Positions 1 to 10,200 of a stretch of DNA of 64,000 bases are shown here, piece by piece. The notes beneath the pieces are model-generated. The model was not told the DNA's origin and ran no database searches. It saw nothing but the letters and a program-made list of their open reading frames with translations. Source of the DNA: Riemerella anatipestifer (lineage in GTDB: Bacteria > Bacteroidota > Bacteroidia > Flavobacteriales > Weeksellaceae); assembly GCF_009663465.1 (NCBI RefSeq), contig NZ_QXHU01000004.1:16462-80461 (forward strand), read 5' to 3'. Position 1 is the first letter of the stretch. Each line of letters begins with the position of its first letter. Position numbers and translations under genes: made by a program.

Positions 1-2
1 AA

Positions 3-71
3 TCTCAAACGGAGTGGGCAGCTCTCTATAAAGAACTGAATGAGATTATAAAATCGGCTAAAAACGCTTAG
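3..71 (+). CDS. C-terminal end of an upstream gene (partial)
   Basis: An open frame enters from the left edge and ends at a TAG at 69-71, giving 22 residues that end in KSAKNA. The other two forward frames are closed by stops in the same stretch, and a strong hairpin follows, so this is probably the true end of a gene lying outside the window. The fragment is charged and helical in character but too short to assign to a family. Confidence 0.5.
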   Translation, partial: SQTEWAALYKELNEIIKSAKNA

Positions 72-87
72 GGAAGTTTTTCATTCT

Positions 88-126
88 AAAACCACCTTAG
101 TCCTAACGAGGGGTTAAGGTGGTTTT
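88..126. terminator. bidirectional terminator
   Basis: A perfect 12-base stem (AAAACCACCTTA at 88-99 with its complement at 115-126) and a 15-base loop sits between the converging partial gene and ybeY. Its A and T ends make it usable from both strands. The ybeY stop codon lies in the loop. Confidence 0.75.
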
Positions 127-525
127 GCTAAGGTAGAAATCCTCTTTTCCACGCATTGTTTTAATGTCTTCTTCTGTTTTGTCTTTGTATCCGCAGAGAT
201 GCAGAACGCCGTGAGCTAATACTCTTAGAAATTCTGACTGGTAGTCTTTGGATAGGGTAGAGGCATTGTCTTTAACGCGTTCTACGGATACAAAAATATC
301 GCCTGATATGGTGTTTCCTCTCACATAGTCGAAGGTAATAATATCGGTATAATAATCGTGCTGTAAATGCTCTTGATTTATCTTGAGGAGATACTCGTCA
401 TCACAGAATATATAGTTTATTTTACCTGGCTTTTTGTGTTCTGATAAGATGATTTGCTCTAGCCATTTGCTGATGTCGGTAGATATACTAATGGGCTCTA
501 TTTCTTCAAAAAAGAATTGTATCAT
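103..525 (-). CDS. ybeY: rRNA maturation endoribonuclease YbeY
   Basis: YbeY is a metal-dependent endoribonuclease that takes part in 16S rRNA 3' processing and ribosome quality control in the cytoplasm. The 140-residue length and the C-terminal motif HGVLHLCGY (residues 105-113) fit the family. The usual motif continues to a third His ten residues after the first; here that position is Asp115, so the metal site would be His105, His109 and Asp115. The ATG at 525 gives a normal N-terminus beginning MIQFFFEE. The patatin-like gene lies only 16 bases upstream on the same strand, so the two are probably co-transcribed. Confidence 0.93.
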   Translation of the reverse strand: MIQFFFEEIEPISISTDISKWLEQIILSEHKKPGKINYIFCDDEYLLKINQEHLQHDYYTDIITFDYVRGNTISGDIFVSVERVKDNASTLSKDYQSEFLRVLAHGVLHLCGYKDKTEEDIKTMRGKEDFYLSKTTLTPR

Positions 526-541
526 TTTTAATTAAGTTTTT

Positions 542-2701
542 TTAAAACCAATGTCCTAATACGACGTTAAACATTCCTTTGTTTTTGTTTAGGGGATTGC
601 TGTAGTTTATTTTTATTTGTCCAAAAGGTGATTTGTATCCTGCCGTAATGCCTAGCCCTTTATGATTGATATTAAGCATATCCTTCAGATTGATTTCATT
701 GAAAAGATTGGCCATACCGAAATGAGCGATAATGAAATAGCTTTTCTGTATCTTAAACTGAAAATTATTGGTTGCAGTTAATAGATTTGGGCTACTTGTA
801 TATCCGAAATAATGCCCTTGCATTTGTGCAAAATTACCTAGTTTTTGTTCAAAAATACCACCTATACGGTACTGATAGAAGTAAGATAAATCCTCGTGGT
901 TTGTCGTAAATCCTCCAAAAAGACTTAGATTATAGGTAAGCCAACTGCTGATAGGGAAATTCATTCTAAGGTCTGCCTTTACTTGTATGGGAGTAATTTC
1001 GGAGTTTTTGTCGCTAAATAGATTTAATATTTTACCTTCAGCATCTAGGTAGAAACCTCTGGTAGGGAAGTTTTTGTCGTCCTGTGTATCACTCTTTATG
1101 AAAAAGTAAGGGTTGATAAAGTTTTTTATTTCGTTAATATAGGGATTATTCGTTTTAAAATAATCGTGGCTAAGCCCTCCCCCTATAGCATATCTGTCCC
1201 TCCATATAGAGTGGATAAATACTTCGTTTCTTAGCCAAGTCCAATCCTCCGTAATAGTACCCGTATTGTTTTTGAGGTTTAGTTTCATTCCTGAAGAGGA
1301 AACTCCAAGCCCTGGTATATAGCCATTATCCATAAAATAGTTAAAGTAATATCTAGGGCTATCTCCCACTACAACATCTAATGATACAGTAGAGTTGGGT
1401 AGTAGTAGTCTTCTGGCAGTGGCATTGATGAGTAGTCCGGTTTTAAATAACTCATCATAATGTAATCCAAACTTTAGATAATATCTGCTTTGGTCTTCAT
1501 CTACTGTAACTTGGAGTGTATTTTTGCCGTTATTTTGGATAATATCATAATTGATGAGGTCATAATTATTGGTAGCATACAGTTTATCTATCATTTTATT
1601 GATGCTTCCATAAGATTGCAACGATGGTACCTTCAGATTCATTTTGCCCTGTAAATACGAACGGCTAAATACCTTATTATTTATCACCTCCAAACTATCT
1701 ATTTTGTAAATGTTAGAATAAATAGGGCTAGATGCTACTCTTAGTTGGGTGTGTTTCCGTTTAGGGAGTTTAGATAGTATATCGATATATTTTTGAGCTT
1801 CTTCGTAGCCTAGTTTTAGTATTTTTTCTTTATCTCCGTAGCTGGTGGCATTCATACCGTCTAGCTTTGGGTGTATGTTGATGTCAATGTATTGATATTG
1901 ATTTTGGGTTTCATTCTGTATGCCAAAATCTATCACTTGGTTGAGGATACTAATGGCACTTTGCAAATCCTCTCTTTTAGCTAAACCTTGACTTAAATCT
2001 ACCCCTATGATAATGTCCATTCCTTTCTCTTTGAGAGGTTGTGCAGGGTAGTTGATGGTCATAGCACCATCTATATAAAGGCTATCACCTATCTTAACAG
2101 GGTCCATAAGCGAAGGGTAGGCAGAACTCGCCATAATAGCTTTAATTAAATCTCCTTTTTCAAAGATTTTCATCTTACCACTTTCAAGGTTTGTGGTAAC
2201 ACACATAAATGGGATAGGAAGTTGAGAAAAATTCTCTACATTAGAAACATTCTTAAATAAATCTTTAAGCATATAAATGTTCTTCTGTCCCGTAGAAATA
2301 GCTTTAGGGAGTACATTTATTTTACCATTTTTTATGGGGATATTCAGAAGGTATTTGTCTGTGGTTTTGCTGAAAAAGGAAGTTTCTTTTCTGTTTTTTT
2401 CGTTAGCAATGATGTCGTAAAAATCGGTATTGGTTATTATTTTCTCAATATCGTTTCCTGTATATCCAGAAGCATATAGTCCACCCACAATAGCCCCCAT
2501 ACTCGTCCCCGAAATATAATCTACCTTTACACCTAACGAGTCTAAAACTTTAAGAACACCCACGTGAGCAAAACCTTTAGCGCCGCCACCTGCCAAAACA
2601 AGCCCTATTTTTGGCTTTTTTGGGGTGTTTAGATTATCCTTTACTTGAGATTTGTAAGTAAAAAATGTAAGTAGTAAACTCAGCCATAATACTTTTTTCA
2701 T
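542..2701 (-). CDS. patatin-like phospholipase with BamA-type outer membrane barrel
   Basis: The protein has a signal peptide (MKKVLWLSLLL), a patatin domain at about residues 30-310, a POTRA-like stretch at about 320-400 and a C-terminal beta-barrel ending in HWF. Patatin signatures are the glycine-rich oxyanion loop GGGAKG (about 38-43), the nucleophile elbow GTSMG (Ser at about 67) and the DGA motif with catalytic Asp (about 211). This is the layout of PlpD-type type V autotransporters, whose lipase domain is carried by the barrel to the outer membrane. An in-frame ATG two codons earlier (2707) is possible; I prefer 2701 because it gives the cleaner signal peptide. Activity and substrate are inferred from the family. 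Confidence 0.9.
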   Translation of the reverse strand: MKKVLWLSLLLTFFTYKSQVKDNLNTPKKPKIGLVLAGGGAKGFAHVGVLKVLDSLGVKVDYISGTSMGAIVGGLYASGYTGNDIEKIITNTDFYDIIANEKNRKETSFFSKTTDKYLLNIPIKNGKINVLPKAISTGQKNIYMLKDLFKNVSNVENFSQLPIPFMCVTTNLESGKMKIFEKGDLIKAIMASSAYPSLMDPVKIGDSLYIDGAMTINYPAQPLKEKGMDIIIGVDLSQGLAKREDLQSAISILNQVIDFGIQNETQNQYQYIDINIHPKLDGMNATSYGDKEKILKLGYEEAQKYIDILSKLPKRKHTQLRVASSPIYSNIYKIDSLEVINNKVFSRSYLQGKMNLKVPSLQSYGSINKMIDKLYATNNYDLINYDIIQNNGKNTLQVTVDEDQSRYYLKFGLHYDELFKTGLLINATARRLLLPNSTVSLDVVVGDSPRYYFNYFMDNGYIPGLGVSSSGMKLNLKNNTGTITEDWTWLRNEVFIHSIWRDRYAIGGGLSHDYFKTNNPYINEIKNFINPYFFIKSDTQDDKNFPTRGFYLDAEGKILNLFSDKNSEITPIQVKADLRMNFPISSWLTYNLSLFGGFTTNHEDLSYFYQYRIGGIFEQKLGNFAQMQGHYFGYTSSPNLLTATNNFQFKIQKSYFIIAHFGMANLFNEINLKDMLNINHKGLGITAGYKSPFGQIKINYSNPLNKNKGMFNVVLGHWF

Positions 2702-2787
2702 AAGCATAAAGGTTATGTGTTAGATAATAAACCAATGAACAAATATAACAATATATCAACTAATAATTGAGGCAAAATAAAGTTTAC

Positions 2788-2821
2788 TTGTTTTAAAACT
2801 GGATAATTAGAATTAACTTTG
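2788..2821 (+). promoter_or_regulatory. promoter of the GHMP kinase gene
   Basis: TTG at 2788-2790, 23 bases, then TAACTTTG at 2814-2821, matching the flavobacterial TTG-N17..23-TAnnTTTG form. The ATG at 2826 is only 4 bases further on, so the transcript probably has little or no leader. Confidence 0.55.
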
Positions 2822-2825
2822 CCTT

Positions 2826-3731
2826 ATGATGGAACATTATTTTTCACCAGGAAAATTACTCATCACTTCCGAATATGTTGTTTTAGACGGTGCTAAAGCT
2901 CTAGCGTTGCCTACCAAAATGGGGCAAGATTTGTGGGTGGAAGAAAAAGAGGATAACAATGCTAAAATCTTTTGGGAAACTTATCATCAAAACCAGTTGT
3001 GGCTGTCTATAGAGATAGACTATCGTAAGTGGGAGATTATTTCTACCAATTTAAGGACTAATGCCGAATTTATTCTAAAGGTATTAAAGTATCTAGAATC
3101 TATTTCGTTAGAAAAGTTTAAAAAAGGAGTTTCCTATCATATCAAAACTAATCTTCAGTTTCCTGCCAATTATGGTCTGGGGAGTAGCTCTACGCTTATG
3201 GCTAACTTAGCAAAATGGGCAAAAGTAGATGCTTTTCTTCTTAACGAGAAGACATTGGGAGGTAGTGGCTACGATGTAGCAGTAGCGTTAGAAGAACAAT
3301 CTATATTGTACCAGCTAAAGCCTTTTAGGGAAGTTGTACCTGTGCTTTTTTCACCTAAATTTAAAGACGATTTACTCTTCGTACATCTAAACCAAAAGCA
3401 AGATAGTAGAGAAGGTATTACTCTGTATAAAACAAGAGAAAAGTCTAAAAAGAATATAGACTTTTTTTCAGAACTTACTGATGCGGTGCTAGAAGCAGAT
3501 AGTTTAGCAGAGTTCTCAAAATTGATGAAAGTACACGAGCAAAAACTTTCAGAATTTTTAGGGATACCTACGGTAAGAGAACTCTATTTTTCGGATTATC
3601 CAGGGTTCATAAAAAGTTTAGGAGCTTGGGGTGGAGATTTTATTATGGCAGAGAATTTTTCTAGGGCAGAGACTTACTTTAGGGAGAAAGGTTTTTCTGA
3701 TATTTTTAATTTTTCGGATATAATTTTATGA
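2826..3731 (+). CDS. GYDIA-family GHMP kinase (mevalonate kinase-like)
   Basis: This is a GHMP-superfamily small-molecule kinase of 301 residues. The N-terminus carries the family start FSPGKLLITSEYVVLDGA (residues 6-23), the ATP-binding loop is GLGSSST (117-123), and GGSGYDVA (145-152) matches the signature that names the GYDIA family. These kinases are typical of Flavobacteriia and are thought to act in the mevalonate branch of isoprenoid synthesis, but the sequence alone does not prove the substrate. Two ATGs are adjacent (2826 and 2829). The gene diverges from the patatin gene across a 120-base gap. Confidence 0.85.
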   Translation: MMEHYFSPGKLLITSEYVVLDGAKALALPTKMGQDLWVEEKEDNNAKIFWETYHQNQLWLSIEIDYRKWEIISTNLRTNAEFILKVLKYLESISLEKFKKGVSYHIKTNLQFPANYGLGSSSTLMANLAKWAKVDAFLLNEKTLGGSGYDVAVALEEQSILYQLKPFREVVPVLFSPKFKDDLLFVHLNQKQDSREGITLYKTREKSKKNIDFFSELTDAVLEADSLAEFSKLMKVHEQKLSEFLGIPTVRELYFSDYPGFIKSLGAWGGDFIMAENFSRAETYFREKGFSDIFNFSDIIL

Positions 3732-3810
3732 TAATCAGTAGTTTATTTTTAAGTTGCATTTTCTGACTAATATCATTATCTTTAACGCACCGTTCCTCTT
3801 ACGGAATAAG

Positions 3811-3818
3811 TAAATTTG
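3811..3818 (+). promoter_or_regulatory. candidate -7 element of pckA
   Basis: TAAATTTG fits TAnnTTTG and lies 47 bases before the pckA start. No clear TTG is seen 18-23 bases upstream, so this is a weaker call than the others. Confidence 0.35.
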
Positions 3819-3865
3819 TGAACCGAAAAATAAAACCATAAATTATATATAATTACACATCACCT

Positions 3866-5470
3866 ATGAAAAATTTAAAAATTATCCAAGAGTTGCACAA
3901 TTTAGGGATTACAGGTTATCATGAAGTCGTGTATAATCCTAGTTACGAAGAACTGCATAAAGCAGAGGTTTCTGATAAGAACAAAGGCTTTGAAAAAGGA
4001 GCTCAAACAGAATCAGGAGCAGTAGCCGTTAAAACAGGAATTTTTACAGGAAGATCTCCTAAGGATAGATATATCGTATTAGATGATACCACTAAAGAAA
4101 CAATACACTGGGATGGTAATGTTAATAGACCTACCTCTCCAGAGGTTTTTGCACATTGTAAAGATTTGGTACTTCAGCAGCTTTCTACCTCTAAAAAACT
4201 TTATGTAGTAGATGCTTTCTGTGGAACTAACCCTGATACTAGACTTAAAGTAAGATTTGTAATGGAGGTGGCTTGGCAAGCGCACTTTGTTACCAATATG
4301 TTCATCAGACCATCTGTTCACGAGTTAGAAAACTTCGGAGAGCCTGATTTTGTTGTGATGAACGGTTCTAAAACAACTAACCCTGATTGGGAAAAACAAG
4401 GTCTAAACTCTGAAAATTTCGTGATGTTTAACCTTACAGAAAAAATCCAAATTATAGGAGGTACTTGGTACGGTGGAGAGATGAAAAAAGGTATGTTTGC
4501 GATGATGAACTACTACCTACCACTTAAAGGTATGGCATCTATGCACTGTTCTGCCAATGTGGGAGAAAAAGGAGATGTAGCATTATTCTTTGGTCTTTCT
4601 GGAACAGGTAAAACAACGCTTTCTGCAGACCCGAAAAGATACCTAATAGGTGATGATGAGCACGGTTGGGATAACAACGGAGTATTCAACTATGAAGGAG
4701 GTTGCTACGCTAAAGTTATCGACCTTACAGAGGAGAAAGAACCAGACATCTTTAGAGCAATTAAGAGAGACGCTTTATTAGAGAATGTTGTGGTAAATGA
4801 ATACGGTGAGATAGATTATAAAGACGGTTCTATTACAGAAAATACTAGAGTTTCTTACCCTATCTATCATATCAATAAGATAGTACTTCCTTCTAAAGCA
4901 GGACATGCTAGCAAGATTATATATCTATCAGCTGATGCTTTTGGAGTATTACCTCCAGTATCTATACTTTCAGAAGACCAAGCACAATATCACTTCTTGT
5001 GTGGATATACTTCTAAGTTAGCAGGAACAGAGAGAGGTATCACAGAACCTACACCTTCGTTTTCGCCAGCGTTTGGGGAAGCATTCCTTACTTTACACCC
5101 AACAATGTACTCTAAAACATTGATTAGTAAAATGAAAGAGCACGGTGCTAAGGCTTATTTAGTAAACACTGGGTGGAATGGTACAGGTAAGAGAATTTCA
5201 TTAAAAGATACAAGAGCTATCATTGATGCTATTTTAGATGGTTCTATAGATAATGCTCCTAAGAGCGTAGTTCCTGTAATGAATTTAGAAATTCCTACTT
5301 CGTTACCTAATGTTTCCGAAGGTATTCTAGATCCAAGAGATACTTACGCTACACCAGCAGAATGGGAAGAAAAAGCAAAATCTCTAGCAGCTAAGTATAT
5401 TAAGAATTTTGAACAATATACAGATACTGAAGAAGGTAAGAGATTAGTAGCGGCAGGACCTCAGTTATAA
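3866..5470 (+). CDS. pckA: phosphoenolpyruvate carboxykinase (ATP)
   Basis: PckA converts oxaloacetate and ATP to phosphoenolpyruvate, CO2 and ADP, the entry step of gluconeogenesis. The 534-residue length is normal for the ATP-dependent enzyme. The substrate-site motif FTGRSPKDR (60-68), the kinase-1a P-loop GLSGTGKT (243-250) and the metal-binding GDDEHGW (262-268) are all present, as is [14 protein letters not shown] further on. It is a single-gene unit with its own candidate promoter and a strong terminator behind it. No damage is visible. Confidence 0.97.
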   Translation: MKNLKIIQELHNLGITGYHEVVYNPSYEELHKAEVSDKNKGFEKGAQTESGAVAVKTGIFTGRSPKDRYIVLDDTTKETIHWDGNVNRPTSPEVFAHCKDLVLQQLSTSKKLYVVDAFCGTNPDTRLKVRFVMEVAWQAHFVTNMFIRPSVHELENFGEPDFVVMNGSKTTNPDWEKQGLNSENFVMFNLTEKIQIIGGTWYGGEMKKGMFAMMNYYLPLKGMASMHCSANVGEKGDVALFFGLSGTGKTTLSADPKRYLIGDDEHGWDNNGVFNYEGGCYAKVIDLTEEKEPDIFRAIKRDALLENVVVNEYGEIDYKDGSITENTRVSYPIYHINKIVLPSKAGHASKIIYLSADAFGVLPPVSILSEDQAQYHFLCGYTSKLAGTERGITEPTPSFSPAFGEAFLTLHPTMYSKTLISKMKEHGAKAYLVNTGWNGTGKRISLKDTRAIIDAILDGSIDNAPKSVVPVMNLEIPTSLPNVSEGILDPRDTYATPAEWEEKAKSLAAKYIKNFEQYTDTEEGKRLVAAGPQL

Positions 5471-5497
5471 ATTTTTACTAGAAATATTTTGAGTGAG

Positions 5498-5534
5498 AAT
5501 AGAGTGGTTAATCTAATTGGCCACTCTATTTTCT
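5498..5534 (+). terminator. terminator of pckA
   Basis: Stem AATAGAGTGG (5498-5507) pairs with CCACTCTATT (5521-5530) around a 13-base loop and is followed by a T-rich run, 28 bases after the pckA stop. Confidence 0.75.
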
Positions 5535-5588
5535 TGTTATTAAAATATCAATAGTCAATTATGATATGTTAAAGTTTGTTAATACACA

Positions 5589-5617
5589 TTGTAATAAGAA
5601 ATCTCTAATTACCTTTG
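5589..5617 (+). promoter_or_regulatory. promoter of small membrane protein gene
   Basis: TTG at 5589-5591, 18 bases, then TACCTTTG at 5610-5617. The start codon chosen for the next gene is 10 bases downstream. Confidence 0.6.
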
Positions 5618-5626
5618 CTCACTGAA

Positions 5627-5995
5627 ATGAAAAAGTATTTAGCCCTTTTATTAGTCGTTTTGATTACTTTATTTTCCTCGTGGAAGATAGAGGCAAACTC
5701 TATGACGCTACCAATTGGTAAAGAGGTAGGTACAACATTGGCTAAATTTTCTAAAAAACACACATCTCTTATTGAGAAAGACTTATCCGAGGATACCGTT
5801 AGTTTAATAGCCTCTTTAGTAGAGATAGATGAAGATTTCAGTTCTTTTATTTCCAGTACGATTAAGGAAGTCTTTTTTTACGTTCTACTTTCTGTAGTTC
5901 TCTTTAAGATAGCTAAAATACTGTACAGAGATACCTCTGTTTTTTCTTATCTAAAGGTAAAACGCTATATCTTCATTCGTTCTATTAGAATTTGA
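5627..5995 (+). CDS. small exported or membrane protein, unknown
   Basis: This is a 122-residue protein with a hydrophobic N-terminal segment (MKKYLALLLVVLITLF) that looks like a signal peptide or anchor, an acidic middle, and a second hydrophobic segment at about residues 84-103 (VFFYVLLSVVLF), followed by a basic tail. I do not recognise a family. An open frame extends 12 bases upstream to a TTG, but that TTG is part of the promoter -7 element, so ATG 5627 is preferred. It lies between pckA and the efflux operon with a gap on both sides and is probably transcribed alone. Confidence 0.6.
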   Translation: MKKYLALLLVVLITLFSSWKIEANSMTLPIGKEVGTTLAKFSKKHTSLIEKDLSEDTVSLIASLVEIDEDFSSFISSTIKEVFFYVLLSVVLFKIAKILYRDTSVFSYLKVKRYIFIRSIRI

Positions 5996-6029
5996 TTTGT
6001 TTTTTTATTGTAAAAATTATCGTGTATAC

Positions 6030-6079
6030 CCGTATTTTGATATACGGATATGCTCTCTTTCTATCAAACTAAGTTTGAT
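6030..6079 (+). promoter_or_regulatory. efflux operon promoter with two palindromes
   Basis: Two dyads lie 40-90 bases before the adaptor gene: CCGTAT-N6-ATACGG at 6030-6047 and ATCAAAC-TAA-GTTTGAT at 6063-6079. The second contains a match to the flavobacterial -7 element, TAAGTTTG at 6070-6077, so a protein bound there would block RNA polymerase. TetR-type repressors often control RND pumps through such sites, but no regulator gene is adjacent. No TTG is seen at the usual spacing. Confidence 0.5.
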
Positions 6080-6118
6080 GAGAATCATAATTTTCTAATA
6101 ACTTAACAAATTAACGAA

Positions 6119-7201
6119 ATGAATAAAATCACACTTTTATCAGTACTAATAATTTTAAATCTATCCTCTTGCAAGTCAGAAGATAAAGATAAAAAAGAAG
6201 AGATGCCTATTTATCCAACAACTCAACCCCTAAAAATGGATACTAATATCTCCAAAGATTTTGTAGCTCAAATACAATCCCAAAAAAATATAGAAATAAG
6301 AGCTCAAGGGAAGGGTTTTTTGGATAAAATCTATGTGGACGAAGGTCAGTATGTAAAAGCAGGACAAGTTCTGTTCAGAATAATGCCACAAGTCTATGAA
6401 GCTGAACTCATGAAAACAAGGGCTGAAGTAGAACAAGCTAGAATAGAATATCAAAACGCAAGTATTTTGGCAGGGAATAATATTGTTTCCAAAAATGAAA
6501 AAGCTTTGGCTAAAGCTAAGCTAGATGCGGCTAGTGCAGAAATGAGAATGGCTCAGTTACATTTGTCTTTTACCACTATTAGAGCCCCGTTTTCTGGTAT
6601 TATCAATAGAATTCCTCTCAAATTAGGAAGTCTTATAGAAGAAGGAGATTTGTTAACAAGTCTTTCAGATAATACCAATGTCTACGCCTATTTTAATGTC
6701 TCTGAACCAGAATATTTGAGTTATCAAACCAATGCTGATGAGAGAAGCAAGCAGCAAGTAACTCTAGTTATGGCAAATGGTCAAGAGCACCCAGAGAAAG
6801 GTTTTATCCAAAATATAGAAGGAGAGTTTAATAATGAAACAGGTAATATAGCCTTCCGTGCCAAGTTTCCTAACTCAGATTTGCTTTTAAGAAACGGACA
6901 AACAGGAAAAGTAAGAATGGAGATTCCAGTGAAAAACGCACTTATTATTCCACAAAAAGCAACCTATGAAATTCAGGATCAGAAATATGTTTTTGTTGTG
7001 GATAAAAATGGTAAAGTAGAATCTAGAAATATTAAAGTTATTTATTCTTTACCAGATATTTATGTGGTGAGTTCAGGGCTTTCTGTAGGTGATAAAATAT
7101 TATTAGAAGGAGTACAAAAAGTAAGGGATAATGATGTTGTAAAAACTCAATTCCAGAACCCTAAAGAGGTATTAAAAACTCTAAAACTTAATGCCAACTA
7201 A
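6119..7201 (+). CDS. RND efflux periplasmic adaptor (AcrA/MexA family lipoprotein)
   Basis: The membrane fusion protein of a tripartite drug efflux pump links the inner-membrane pump to the outer-membrane channel. The N-terminus is a lipoprotein signal with lipobox LSSC (Cys18). A biotinyl-lipoyl half (about 55-90, RAQGKGFLDKIYVDEGQ), an alpha-helical hairpin (about 90-150), the second lipoyl half (ATIRAPF-type segment TTIRAPFSGIINRIP) and a beta-barrel domain follow in the usual order. The 360-residue length is standard. It starts a three-gene operon: the pump gene begins 11 bases after its stop. Confidence 0.93.
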   Translation: MNKITLLSVLIILNLSSCKSEDKDKKEEMPIYPTTQPLKMDTNISKDFVAQIQSQKNIEIRAQGKGFLDKIYVDEGQYVKAGQVLFRIMPQVYEAELMKTRAEVEQARIEYQNASILAGNNIVSKNEKALAKAKLDAASAEMRMAQLHLSFTTIRAPFSGIINRIPLKLGSLIEEGDLLTSLSDNTNVYAYFNVSEPEYLSYQTNADERSKQQVTLVMANGQEHPEKGFIQNIEGEFNNETGNIAFRAKFPNSDLLLRNGQTGKVRMEIPVKNALIIPQKATYEIQDQKYVFVVDKNGKVESRNIKVIYSLPDIYVVSSGLSVGDKILLEGVQKVRDNDVVKTQFQNPKEVLKTLKLNAN

Positions 7202-7212
7202 AATATTAAGCT

Positions 7213-10200
7213 ATGTTTAAAACATTCATAAAGAGACCTGTACTATCAATAGTAATTTCTCTTATCATAGTATTTTTGGGAGTATTATCTTTATTAAGTT
7301 TACCTATTACCCAATTTCCGTCTATCTCGCCACCTAAAGTAAATATTACGGCAGAATATCCAGGTGCCAATAATGAACTTTTGGTAAAATCAGTAGTAAT
7401 TCCTTTAGAACAAGCTCTAAATGGGGTACAAGGAATGAAATACATTACCTCTGATGCAGGGAATGATGGGGTAGCCTCCATACAAGTAGTTTTTAATTTG
7501 GGTACAGACCCTAACTTAGCAGCTGTAAATGTGCAGAATAGAGTTTCTTCAGCCATTAACAAATTGCCTCCTTTGGTGGTACGAGAAGGGGTTAAAATTA
7601 CGAGAGAAGAACCTAATATGCTGATGTATGTTAATCTCTATAGTGATGACCCTAAAGCCGACCAAAAGTTTTTATTCAATTATGCAGATATTAACATTCT
7701 TCCAGAGTTAAGAAGGGTTAATGGTGTTGGGTTTGCTGATATACTTGGAACCAGAGAGTATGCGATGCGTATTTGGCTAAAACCTGATAGGCTTACTGCA
7801 TATAATATTTCTACTGATGAGGTGATGGAAGCGCTTAGTTCTCAAAGTTTAGAAGCTTCTCCAGGTAGAACAGGAGAAAGTTCTGGGAAGCGTTCACAAT
7901 CATTTGAATATGTATTAAAGTATCCTGGACGTTTCGATAATGAAAAAGACTATGGTAATATCATTGTAAAAGCAAATTCTAATGGGGAGTTTGTACGGTT
8001 GAAAGATGTAGCAGATGTAGAATTCGGAAGTTCAATGTATGATATCTACTCTACGCTTAATGGTAAGCCATCTGCAGCGATTACAATTAAGCAGTCTTAC
8101 GGGTCTAATGCTAGTGAGGTAATTAAAAATGTAAAAACATTGCTAGAAGAACTTAATAAAACCTCTTTCCCGAAAGGAATGCACTATGAGATAAGTTATG
8201 ATGTTTCTCGCTTCTTAGACGCCTCTATGGAGAAGGTCGTCCATACCTTATTCGAAGCCTTTGTATTGGTAGGGATAGTTGTTTTTATCTTTTTGGGTGA
8301 TTGGCGTTCTACACTTATACCAGCGTTGGCTGTGCCAGTGTCTTTAATAGGTGCTTTTGCGGTAATGTCCTCCTTTGGGATAACGGTAAATATGATTACC
8401 CTTTTTGCATTGGTAATGGCGATAGGTGTGGTAGTAGATGATGCCATTGTGGTTATAGAAGCCGTGCATGCAAAGATGGAAGAAAAGCATTTATCACCAC
8501 TAGAAGCTACACAAGAAGCAATGGGAGAAATAAGTGGAGCTATTATAGCAATTACTTTGGTTATGGCAGCGGTATTTATTCCTGTGGCGTTTATGAGTGG
8601 TCCTGTAGGAGTATTTTATCGACAGTTTTCTATCACTATGGCATCGTCTATTATACTTTCTGGGATAGTGGCTCTTACACTTACGCCGGCATTATGTGCT
8701 TTAATTCTTAAAAATAATCATGGTAAAGAGAGAAAGAAGACGCCTATCAATAGATTTATAGATGGATTTAATAGAGTATTTGCCAAAGGGACAAAAAGAT
8801 ATGAAACCCTTTTGTATAAGACTGTAAGTAAAAAATGGATTACATTAGGCGGATTATCAGTATTTTGTTTTCTTGTATATTTTCTTAATAATGGACTTCC
8901 GTCAGGATTTATACCTAACGAAGACCAAGGAATGATTTATGCCATTGTGCAAACACCTCCAGGCTCTACCATAGAGAGAACCAATCAACAGGCTCTAAAA
9001 ATACAGAAAATAGCAGAGGGAATAGAAGGGGTAAAATCTGTATCATCATTAGCTGGATACGAAATTTTATCAGAAGGTACAGGAGCTAACTCAGGAACTT
9101 GTTTAATCAACCTTAAAAATTGGGACGAAAGAGATAAATCTGCTACCGAAATTATAGAAGAACTAGAGGAGAAATGTAAAGATATAGGAGGTTCTAATAT
9201 TGAGTTTTTCCAACCACCATCTATACCAGGTTATGGTGCAGCAGGAGGATTTGAATTGAGATTGCTGGATAAAACAGGAAGTAACGATTATGCTAAAATG
9301 GAAGAGGTCAGTCGTAACTTTGTAAAGGAGCTAAGCAAAAGACCAGAACTGGCGTCTGTATTTACATTTTATTCTGCTAGTTTTCCACAATATATGTTGA
9401 AAGTAGATAATGATATTGCAGAACAAAAAGGGGTAAGTATAGGTAGTGCGATGAATAACCTTTCCACTTTAATAGGTTCTAACTACGAAACAGGATTTAT
9501 CCGTTTTGGTAAGCCATACAAGGTTATTGTTCAGGCTGCACCTCAGTACAGAGCTTTACCTCAAGATATTATGAATCTTTATGTTAAAAATGATAAAGAG
9601 GAAATGGTACCTTATTCAGATTTTATGCATATGGAGAAAGTTTATGGCATGAGTGAAATTACTAGACATAATATGTATAATTCTGCACAAATAAGTGGTT
9701 ATCCTTCGGAAGGTTACAGTAGTGGGCAAGCCATAGAGGCTATAAAAGAAACAGCAGATAAAACCCTGCCTAGAGGCTATGGGATAGATTGGGCTGGGAT
9801 ATCCAAAGATGAGGTAGGTAGGGGCAACGAGGCGGTTTACATATTTCTAATTTGTTTAGGATTTGTATATCTTATATTATCAGCACAGTATGAAAGTTTT
9901 ATTCTTCCGTTACCTGTAATATTGTGCTTACCAGCGGGTATTTTTGGAGCGTTTTTATTCCTTAAACTTTTTGGTTTAGAAAATAATATCTATGCACAAG
10001 TTGCCTTAGTAATGTTGATAGGTTTATTGGGTAAAAATGCAGTACTTATAGTAGAATATGCAGTGCAGAGAAAAAATGAAGGAGCTACAATATTGAAAGC
10101 GGCTATAGAAGGAGCTGTAACGCGTTTTCGTCCTATTTTAATGACATCTTTTGCATTTATTGCGGGGCTTATTCCTTTAGCTTTGGCAACAGGCCCAGGA

